From NCBI GenBank assembly GCA_019752335.1, contig JAIEMJ010000044.1, positions 1 through 64,000 of the forward strand: a DNA stretch of 64,000 nt. Direction: 5' to 3'. The notes beneath the pieces were generated by a model, which was not told the DNA's origin, searched no databases, and saw nothing but the letters and a program-made list of their open reading frames with translations. The stretch comes from Bryobacteraceae bacterium. GTDB lineage: Bacteria; Acidobacteriota; Terriglobia; Bryobacterales; Bryobacteraceae. This document shows positions 1-5,856 of this stretch, piece after piece. Both the position numbers and the translations under genes were made by a program. How positions within the stretch are numbered: position 1 is the first letter of the stretch; each line of letters starts with the position of its first letter.

Positions 1-57
1 ATCGGCCCCGGTTGGCTCCTTTCATCCAACGAGATTCTGCCCATGCTGGGCACACAG

Positions 58-230
58 CCCATCGCGTGAGCGATGGGGCCACGCACGCAGAATACCGCTG
101 TTTTGCTGGGGTTTTCGCGGGAAAGTGGCGGAACGTGCCGCTTAAGAGGTGGGGCAACGGAGTCAGAATACGCTTGTGGGTGTTCGCGAGAGATTGGCGG
201 ACCGTGCCCCTTCGCTCACGCGATGGGCTT
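58..230. repeat. Left-edge cluster of degenerate palindromic repeats (family D)
   Basis: The first 300 bases hold no convincing gene. They contain a perfect hairpin at 58-77 (arms CCCATCGC/GCGATGGG, loop GTGA) and a near copy at 208-227 in which the loop reads TCAC. Between them are two related stretches starting at 88 (cagaataccgcttgtttt-like) and 164 (cagaatacgcttgtggg), each followed by a ttcgcg block and then ggcggaacgtgcc or ggcggaccgtgcc. The same order of blocks recurs at 54073-54146 next to a hairpin, and its end recurs at 34412. I read this as decayed copies of one dispersed element. Confidence 0.55.
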
Positions 231-304
231 TCCGATTTTCCCTTCCCTGGAGAGCCCCGTACCCGATGCCTTGAAGCTTTCAAGCGCTTTCTCCAGCAGA
301 GCAG

Positions 305-979
305 TCATTCCTTGAGACTATCCGATGCGAACCGCAGCCAAGCGACTAGCTCCGCATTCCCGTTGCGTAGCGCGGCGCCCAAGGGCGTGAGGCGATCATG
401 GCCAACCCAGTGTAGGTCCGCGCCGTGTTGGAGCAAGAGCTGCGCGGTGATCAACTGGCCCCCGTGGCAGGCGCCCCAGAAGGCGTTCGTGATGGCCTCG
501 GCGTCAACCGAGCCTAGCTCTTCCTGCACGCGATCCACTAAGCCCAACGCGGCCGCTTGCCAGATTGTGGTGCGGGCGCCGCGCTCTACCAACCGGCGCG
601 CGGCGCGCCACGTCGCGAAGGCGACCGCATCGGCCAGCGGCGTTCCGCCCCCAATCACGCCCCCGGTAGCCTCGATGTCCGCGCCGTGGTCCAGCAGCGC
701 ATCCAAGGCAGCGACGTCATCGCTACTCGCGGCCCAGTGCAGCGGGGTCTCCGAGTGGGCCGGGCCGAGGAACTTCGCGTTCACGTCGGCGCCGTGGGCG
801 GCCAGGGCGGCAATCGTATCGCGGACGTGGGGAAAGTGTCCGGGCCAGTCAGTGGCGATGTGCAACAGGGTCCGTTCGCCGTCCGGCGTGGCGCGGGCGA
901 GCGCGGGGTCCGCGGAGAGCAGCCTCCGGAGTGTGGCCGTATCTCCGCTCCGAATGGCCTGGACGGCGGGATGGGACAT
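305..979 (-). CDS. Ankyrin-repeat protein
   Basis: Small soluble protein of about 224 residues built of ankyrin-like repeats, which normally form a protein-binding solenoid; the partner is unknown. Repeats are seen as TLLHIA, then AALAAHGADVNA, TPLHWAASS..ALDALLDHGADIEA, TPLADAV..RLVERGA, and QLLLQHGADL..TPLGAALRNGN. There is no signal peptide, so it is probably cytoplasmic. The frame is open up to 1012, but I prefer the internal ATG at 979, which starts MSHPAVQAIRSGD and leaves more room for the promoter region shared with the divergent toxin-antitoxin pair. A function beyond protein binding cannot be read from the sequence. Confidence 0.8.
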   Translation of the reverse strand: MSHPAVQAIRSGDTATLRRLLSADPALARATPDGERTLLHIATDWPGHFPHVRDTIAALAAHGADVNAKFLGPAHSETPLHWAASSDDVAALDALLDHGADIEATGGVIGGGTPLADAVAFATWRAARRLVERGARTTIWQAAALGLVDRVQEELGSVDAEAITNAFWGACHGGQLITAQLLLQHGADLHWVGHDRLTPLGAALRNGNAELVAWLRFASDSLKE

Positions 980-1023
980 GTCTTTCAGAATAGCGGTACA
1001 CCCGAGCCGCACAGCGGAGCCAA

Positions 1024-1046
1024 GGGGCGGCCCCCCTTGGGCCGCC
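1024..1046. repeat. GC-rich hairpin, distant variant of palindrome family A
   Basis: Perfect 8-bp arms GGCGGCCC (1026-1033) and GGGCCGCC (1039-1046) around a 5-base loop. Layout and composition resemble the family A palindromes at 3658, 4804 and 25394, but the bases differ. It lies between the divergent ankyrin gene and the vapBC operator. Confidence 0.5.
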
Positions 1047-1055
1047 TCAGGACCC

Positions 1056-1084
1056 TGTTATCATTAAGCCGATAGGTGATAACA
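1056..1084. promoter_or_regulatory. Inverted-repeat operator over the vapB start
   Basis: TGTTATCA at 1056-1063 and TGATAACA at 1077-1084 form a perfect 8-bp inverted repeat with a 13-base spacer. The right arm overlaps the A of the vapB start codon at 1084, and the spacer side contains the ribosome-binding site AGGTGA. Ribbon-helix-helix antitoxins usually repress their own operon through such repeats, so binding here would block both transcription and ribosome access. The assignment is inference from position and symmetry. Confidence 0.65.
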
Positions 1085-1308
1085 TGACGCGAACTCAAAT
1101 CAGCCTGCACCCCGACGAATACCTAATGGCCAAAGCCGAAGCGAAGGCGCTGGGCATTTCCGTAGCGGAGTTCGTGCGGCGAGCCGTGCGCGAGGCGCTG
1201 CCAGTGCCGGGAAGCGCGCCATGGATGAAATTCGCGGGCTTGGTGGAATCCGGCAATCCTGCTTCGCGCCAAAGCGTGGATGAAATCGTCTATGGTCAAA
1301 AAGACTAG
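1084..1308 (+). CDS. Ribbon-helix-helix antitoxin (VapB-like)
   Basis: 74-residue protein with the CopG/Arc layout: an N-terminal strand TRTQISLHPDEY, then two helices around ALGISVAEFVRRAVREAL, which is the DNA-binding dimer fold. The C-terminal tail (about residues 45-74) would wrap the toxin. The start at 1084 is supported by AGGTGA six bases upstream and by the inverted repeat that overlaps it. Its 3' end overlaps the downstream PIN-domain gene, the usual tight coupling of an antitoxin-toxin pair. Assignment to VapB as against another RHH class rests mainly on the partner. Confidence 0.82.
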   Translation: MTRTQISLHPDEYLMAKAEAKALGISVAEFVRRAVREALPVPGSAPWMKFAGLVESGNPASRQSVDEIVYGQKD

Positions 1309-1696
1309 CTGTTATGTGGACACGTCGGCGTTCATCGCTTTCTTAGACCGCTCCGACAGCTATCACAGCCTCTTCCGGCGCCTCTTCGCCTCACCGCCCC
1401 AGTTGACCACTTCCGCCTTAGTGATTGCCGAAGGGCACGGCTGGTTTCTTCGCCGCTATGACTCGCAGCGCGCCATGCAATTCCTCGCCTTCGTCGATGC
1501 TCTGCCCGCTCTACACATTCGCGCCTTCGATGCCACCGAATTGGCAAGCACCAAGCGTGTACTGAAACGCTTCTCGGATCAAACTCTCACTTTGGCTGAT
1601 GCCCACGGCTTGGCCATGATGCGGGAGTTGCGCATTGGCGCCTGTTGGTCTACGGACCGGCACCTGACGCTGGACGGCGTGCCCCTCGTGATCTAA
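1292..1696 (+). CDS. PIN-domain ribonuclease toxin (VapC-like)
   Basis: About 134 residues, the usual size of VapC toxins, which are Mg-dependent RNases that often cut tRNA. The acidic PIN residues are visible: YVDTSAFIAFLD near the N terminus, VIAEGHGW, LADAHGLAMM, and a late Asp in CWSTDRHLTL. I chose the ATG at 1292 (MVKKTSCYVDTS) because VapC proteins have only a few residues before the first catalytic Asp; an ATG at 1280 in the same frame is possible. It overlaps the end of the antitoxin gene and lies under the same operator. No defect is visible. Confidence 0.85.
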   Translation: MVKKTSCYVDTSAFIAFLDRSDSYHSLFRRLFASPPQLTTSALVIAEGHGWFLRRYDSQRAMQFLAFVDALPALHIRAFDATELASTKRVLKRFSDQTLTLADAHGLAMMRELRIGACWSTDRHLTLDGVPLVI

Positions 1697-1717
1697 AACC
1701 GGATACAATCCCCTGTA

Positions 1718-3661
1718 ATGCGACTCTTCCCCTTCCTCCTCCTCGCCCTCTCCGCCTGCGCGCAAACGACTGTCAAGCCCGTGCCGCCGCCCGGCGTCGA
1801 AGTTCCCGCGGCTGACCGCAAGGAGCTTGAAGCCGGCCTCAAGCGCCTCGCCGACGCCATGGCGCCCCTGCGCCAACATGCCGACTATGCTGACGTCGCC
1901 ATCTTCCACCAGGCCGTCCGCTATGCGCTCACCTACAACGAATTCTTCAAAGTCGAGGAGATCTTCCGTGCCAAGGAACTCCTGAAGCAGGGCCTCACCC
2001 GCGCCGAAGAACTCGCCGCCGGACGCCCCTCCTGGACCCACTCGACCGGGCTCGTCGTGCGTGGCTACCTCTCCCGCATTGACCACAGTCCACAACCCTA
2101 CGCCGTCAACGTTCCCGCTAGCTATGAGCGCGAACCCCAACGTCCGCGCCGCCTGGACTTCTGGGCCCACGGCCGCAATGAGACCTTGAGCGAGGTGAAC
2201 TTCCTCTGGACCCAGCAACGCCAGGCCGGCGAATGGGCCCCCGCCGACACCTTTTTCGTCCAACTCTACGGCCGCTTCTGCAACGCCAACAAGTTCGCGG
2301 GCGAAGTGGACCTGAGCGAAGTGCTCGCCGACATGCGGCGACGTTATCCCATCGACGACGACCGCGTGCTCATCCGCGGCTTCTCCATGGGCGGCGCCTC
2401 CACCTGGCAGTTCGCGACGCATTCGGCGTGGAAGTTTGCCGCCGCCGCGCCCGGCGCGGGCTTCGCCGAAACCCCCGTCTTCCTCAAGCTGAAGCCCGAA
2501 GAACTCGCCAAAACGCCGGACTGGCAGAAGAAACTCTGGCGCCTCTACAACGCCACGGACTACGCCGCCAACCTCTACAACGTCCCCGTCGTCGCCTACT
2601 CCGGCGAGGACGACGGCCAGAAGCAGGCCGCCGACATTATGGCCAAAGCGCTCGAAGCCGAAGGCCTGCAACTGACGCACGTCATCGGACCCAAAACCGG
2701 CCATCGCTATCACCCGGACTCAAAGCCCATCATCGCCGCCAAACTCGACGCCTTGGCCGCACGCGGTCGCGAACCGTATGCGCGCAAGGTGAAGTTCGTC
2801 ACGTATACCCTGCGGTACAACCGCATGAAGTGGATCGTCGTCGACGGGCTGGAGCAGCACTGGGAGCGCGGCCGCGTGGACGCCGAGTACAACGCCACCG
2901 GCTTCGACCTCAAGACGAGCGGCATCACGGCTCTGCGGCTGGACTTCGCGGCCGGCGGCTATCCGCTGGACCCGGCCACGCCGCCGGCCTTGCGCATCGA
3001 CGGCCAGTCCCTGACGGGTCCCGCGCCGTTTACCGACCGCTCTTACGCCGCCTCGCTGGTGAAGCGCAACGGCAAGTGGACGCTGGGCGCGCCGGAAGTG
3101 GGCCAGAAACGCCACGGTCTGCAAGGGCCCATTGACGACGCCTTCTGGAATTCGTTTCTAATGGTGAAGCCCACCGGGACGCCGGCGGACCCGAGCGTCG
3201 TCGGGTGGGTGAAGCAAGAAAGCGAGCGCGCCGTCAGCGAGTGGCGCAAGGTCTTCCGCGGCGACGCGCCGGTGAAGGACGACACGCAAGTCACCGACGC
3301 CGACATCGCCGCCAATCACCTGGTGCTGTGGGGCGATCCAGGCTCAAACCAGGTACTCGCCCGCCTGGCCGCGCGGTTGCCCGTGAAGTGGACCGCCGCC
3401 GGGGTAACGGTTGGCGCGAAGACCTACGCTCCGGGCCACGTGCCGCTCTTGATCTATCCGAATCCCTTAAACCCGGCGAAGTACGTCGTGCTCAACAGCG
3501 GCTTCACCTTCCGCGAGTTCGATGCCTTGAACAATGCCCGGCAAGTCCCCAAGCTGCCGGACTGGGCCATCATCGACACCGCCACGCCCCCCGACGCCTA
3601 CGCTCCCGGCAAGATCGCCGCCGCCGGATTCTTCGGCGAAGACTGGAAACTCAAACTGTAG
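1718..3661 (+). CDS. Secreted alpha/beta hydrolase (esterase/peptidase type)
   Basis: 647-residue exported protein. It begins with a signal sequence and a lipobox-like LSAC at residues 12-15, so it may be a lipoprotein. The central region has an alpha/beta-hydrolase core with nucleophile elbow GFSMGG (221-226, Ser223), a likely acid in YSGEDDG (about 295-300) and a likely catalytic His in KTGHRYH (about 326-331). This resembles prolyl-oligopeptidase or feruloyl-esterase-like secreted hydrolases; the substrate cannot be named. A C-terminal region of about 300 residues looks like beta-rich accessory domains. The stop codon TAG lies inside a family A palindrome at 3658-3681, so the repeat now forms the gene end. 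Confidence 0.75.
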   Translation: MRLFPFLLLALSACAQTTVKPVPPPGVEVPAADRKELEAGLKRLADAMAPLRQHADYADVAIFHQAVRYALTYNEFFKVEEIFRAKELLKQGLTRAEELAAGRPSWTHSTGLVVRGYLSRIDHSPQPYAVNVPASYEREPQRPRRLDFWAHGRNETLSEVNFLWTQQRQAGEWAPADTFFVQLYGRFCNANKFAGEVDLSEVLADMRRRYPIDDDRVLIRGFSMGGASTWQFATHSAWKFAAAAPGAGFAETPVFLKLKPEELAKTPDWQKKLWRLYNATDYAANLYNVPVVAYSGEDDGQKQAADIMAKALEAEGLQLTHVIGPKTGHRYHPDSKPIIAAKLDALAARGREPYARKVKFVTYTLRYNRMKWIVVDGLEQHWERGRVDAEYNATGFDLKTSGITALRLDFAAGGYPLDPATPPALRIDGQSLTGPAPFTDRSYAASLVKRNGKWTLGAPEVGQKRHGLQGPIDDAFWNSFLMVKPTGTPADPSVVGWVKQESERAVSEWRKVFRGDAPVKDDTQVTDADIAANHLVLWGDPGSNQVLARLAARLPVKWTAAGVTVGAKTYAPGHVPLLIYPNPLNPAKYVVLNSGFTFREFDALNNARQVPKLPDWAIIDTATPPDAYAPGKIAAAGFFGEDWKLKL

Positions 3662-3681
3662 GGCGGGCCCCCTGGCCCGCC
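3658..3681. repeat. Dispersed palindrome, family A (copy 1)
   Basis: 24-bp unit: GTAG, then arms GGCGGGCC/GGCCCGCC around the loop CCCT. Identical 24-mers occur at 4804-4827 and, inverted, at 25394-25417. Its TAG is the stop codon of the upstream hydrolase. It could act as a transcription terminator, although no T-run follows directly. Confidence 0.85.
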
Positions 3682-3696
3682 TCTATTTTGCCTAAC

Positions 3697-3720
3697 GGAC
3701 AGACCGGAGGTCTGTCCTAC
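3697..3720. repeat. Dispersed palindrome, family B (copy 1)
   Basis: 24-bp unit with perfect 9-bp arms GGACAGACC/GGTCTGTCC around GGA, followed by TAC. Identical copies lie at 5526-5549 (inverted) and 49116-49139. It sits 15 bases after a family A copy, so the two families are stacked in one intergenic gap. Confidence 0.85.
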
Positions 3721-3846
3721 AACGAGATAGTCCTATTAGTACCTTTTTTTCTAGTACTCGTCAGATTGAACCTACAACTTTCCTGGGACTTTGGTTATAC
3801 TCTGGGTCGTCCCCCCGAATTTCAGAAAAGGATCAATCCGAACGCG

Positions 3847-4621
3847 ATGCGATACGCAATCGTCTGAACTTGTCTCTTCGCCCTGGCGGCCACCACCGCT
3901 TTATTTGCCCAATGCCCCGCCAATCCGCTCACCGCCCTCAGTGGCACCTGGACGTTCAACGCCCAGGGCAAGACTACTAACGTTGACGATCCGGCGGTGG
4001 CCTACGTCATCGCGGGGCAGTTTACCACTAGCATCGTCACCACCAGTGGGGGCACCCAGGTGGGCCGCCTCACCATCCGCGCCACTTCGAACCAAGCCCA
4101 GAACGCCACGGTTGAGCAGCAGGGCAGTGGGAGCTCCAACTCTCTCATCGTTTCCCATGCAGTAGGACTTCTGGTTCTTCAACCAGGGAAGATTGATGTA
4201 CCTGGTGAGCACTAGCGACGGCAAATCCGCCAACGGCAGCGCGCACGCCGGGGTGACGGGTTGCCCCATCGGCGTTACGGATCCGCAGGCACTGGTATCC
4301 GGCATGTACAGCGCGCGGTTGCAACGTATGCCGAACGCACCACAGGAATCTTTCACTTTGGTGGGCCTACTGAACGCGTTGAGTGGCGGGCGGTTGGCGA
4401 TCAATGCGACGTCGACGATTGGCGCCAGCGCCAGCGTCGCCCGCGCGGAAAGCGACGCCGGCCGCTATCAGGTGGAACCAGACTGCACCACCGGCACGCT
4501 CACCTTCAACCTGAGCTCGCGCCCGGCGCAGTACCAGTTCTACTTCCGGGCTGGCTTCCAGACGTTGGACCTCATCAGCATCTTCGGACCGGAGGCTTAC
4601 GGCATCGCGACTCGCTTCTAA
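3847..4621 (+). pseudogene. Broken secreted protein gene (stop plus frameshift)
   Basis: A start MRYAIV at 3847 is followed at once by an in-frame TGA (3865-3867). Past it the same frame reads on as a typical signal-peptide core (LFALAATTALFAQ) and a beta-rich secreted protein, LSGTWTFNAQGKTTNVD. Near 4165 the reading moves by one base: dropping one G of the GG at 4165-4166 joins ...SLIVSHAV to DFWFFNQGRLMYLVSTSDGK and runs to the stop at 4621. The repaired product would be about 257 residues. Small exported proteins of this kind are common in Solibacter-type genomes; I do not recognise a named function. A TATACT hexamer at 3796-3801 could be its -10 box. Confidence 0.65.
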
Positions 4622-4663
4622 CCAGCCCCGAACGGCAGTGAGGGGGTCGCCGCAAAGAAAAGA

Positions 4664-4687
4664 GGGCGGGGCAAATTTGCCCCGCCC
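4664..4687. terminator. 24-bp perfect GC/AT/GC palindrome, likely terminator
   Basis: GGGCGGGGCAAA and its exact complement TTTGCCCCGCCC meet without a loop at 4664-4687, 43 bases after the broken secreted gene. The A-tract precedes it (cgcaaagaaaa) but no U-run follows, so it would work as a hairpin terminator for the minus direction at least as well. The rest of the 349-base gap 4622-4970 shows only the family A repeat at 4804 and AT-rich sequence before the next gene. Confidence 0.5.
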
Positions 4688-4803
4688 GCGAAACAGGTTT
4701 GCTCTATGGACAGTAGGCTTTTGAGAGCAGACATGAGCGGAGAACAGGCTAGTGCTCCGCTAAAAACCTTATCGGCCCGACGGGTACAACCCTTTAGCCC
4801 AAG

Positions 4804-4827
4804 GTAGGGCGGGCCCCCTGGCCCGCC
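4804..4827. repeat. Dispersed palindrome, family A (copy 2)
   Basis: Identical over 24 bases to the copy at 3658-3681. It lies in a gene-free stretch (4622-4970). Confidence 0.85.
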
Positions 4828-4970
4828 ACCAGATTTTCATCCCCTGGTGTGGCTCCGGGCGAATCACATCAATTTAAAAAAATCACAACCCACCGCAACC
4901 AAACCACTTAACCTCCATTCACCCACGCCAAATCCATCCCCCATTTGGCCACCCATGTCACCCTAGAATC

Positions 4971-5660
4971 ATGCCCAGGCCAATCACCGAAGCTCAACGC
5001 GCTGCCTGCCAACGCAACGCCCAAATGTCGACCGGTCCTCGCACCGAAGCCGGCAAATCCCGCGCCCGCCTCAACGCCGTCAAGCACGGACTCACCGCCA
5101 AGCTCCCCGTCCTCCCCTTCGAAAACGAAGCCGACTTCATCGAACTCCGCGACGGCTTCCTCGCCGACTTCGCCCCCAGAAACACCTACGAAAAATTCTT
5201 AGTCACCCAGTTAGCCACCCAAGCCTGGCGCGTCCTCCGCTGCCAACAAATGGAAGTCGGACTCCACACGCTGATGATGAAACAAACCCTCCACGACCTC
5301 CGTTCCCGCGGCCTCAACCCCGATAAAGCCCTCGCCGAAACCCCCTTCACCGGACTCGCCGGCACTTTGGAAGAAAAGCAAATCCACCACACCTTCTTCC
5401 GCTACCAAAACGAGGTCAACCGCTCCTTCGAACGTGCCCGAAAGGCTGTAGAATCAAGCACTCGCCGGTTCGTTCCGTCAGCCCCGCCGGAACCTCCACT
5501 ACCTGCGAAACCAGCCACTCCAGGTGTAGGACAGACCTCCGGTCTGTCCACCGATTTCGTCCCCAGCCATCAACAGCCTGACATTCCAGGAGAAACCATC
5601 CCGAATTGCAGCGTACCAACCACCCGCGCACGAAGTGAGCGGCTCGTTCAGAATCAATAG
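4971..5660 (+). CDS. STGPRT/KHGL-motif protein of unknown function
   Basis: 229 residues, no signal peptide. The N terminus (about residues 5-43) carries the motif pair MSTGPRTEAGKSRARLN and AVKHGLTAK, found in a family of uncharacterised proteins common in Acidobacteria and Planctomycetes; its role is not known to me. The middle is helical and charged. The C-terminal part from about residue 160 is proline-rich and low in structure, and residues around 186-193 (GVGQTSGLS) are encoded by a family B palindrome at 5526-5549. So a dispersed repeat has been absorbed into the reading frame, and the C terminus is probably not conserved. The ATG at 4971 has no clear ribosome-binding site. Confidence 0.6.
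   Translation: MPRPITEAQRAACQRNAQMSTGPRTEAGKSRARLNAVKHGLTAKLPVLPFENEADFIELRDGFLADFAPRNTYEKFLVTQLATQAWRVLRCQQMEVGLHTLMMKQTLHDLRSRGLNPDKALAETPFTGLAGTLEEKQIHHTFFRYQNEVNRSFERARKAVESSTRRFVPSAPPEPPLPAKPATPGVGQTSGLSTDFVPSHQQPDIPGETIPNCSVPTTRARSERLVQNQ
5526..5549. repeat. Dispersed palindrome, family B (copy 2, inside a gene)
   Basis: Exact inverted copy of the 24-mer at 3697-3720. It falls inside the C-terminal coding part of the KHGL-motif gene and is read through in frame. Confidence 0.85.
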
Positions 5661-5687
5661 TTTACGGAGTGGAGTAGTTGCTAAATT

Positions 5688-5711
5688 GTAAGATGGACCC
5701 CCTGGTCCGTC
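5688..5711. repeat. Variant palindrome of family A with stem-preserving changes
   Basis: Aligned with the 24-mer at 3658, this copy reads GATGGACC-CCCT-GGTCCGTC. Both arms have changed so that pairing is kept apart from one G-T wobble, while the CCCT loop is the same. It lies just after the KHGL-motif gene. Confidence 0.65.
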
Positions 5712-5780
5712 ACCCCGTTTGTCGAAATCCTTTAGGAGTTCTCACCAATAAAATCAAACGACCCTTATCTATGTGGCATC

Positions 5781-5798
5781 TACGGGCTGAAGCCCGTA
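5781..5798. repeat. Dispersed palindrome, family C (copy 1)
   Basis: TACGGGCT-GA-AGCCCGTA, perfect 8-bp arms. A related palindrome (TTACGGGC-TTTA-GCCCGTAA) lies at 63954-63973. It is upstream of the NHL-repeat gene, 59 bases before its start. Confidence 0.6.
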
Positions 5799-5856
5799 AC
5801 CACCCTGCGCCGGTTGCGTGCATAGCCGCCGGCGAATTTACTAGAATTGGATTCTC

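Noticed and set aside
12-1067. Long open frame on the plus strand opposite the ankyrin gene, and a second one at 557-1075
   Set aside because: Composition is Ser/Ala/Arg-rich without a recognisable domain, and both lie antisense to a clear ankyrin-repeat protein.
1511-2713. 400-codon minus-strand frame opposite the secreted hydrolase
   Set aside because: Antisense shadow of a GC-rich gene; Gly/Glu-rich with no motif, while the plus strand has a signal peptide and nucleophile elbow.
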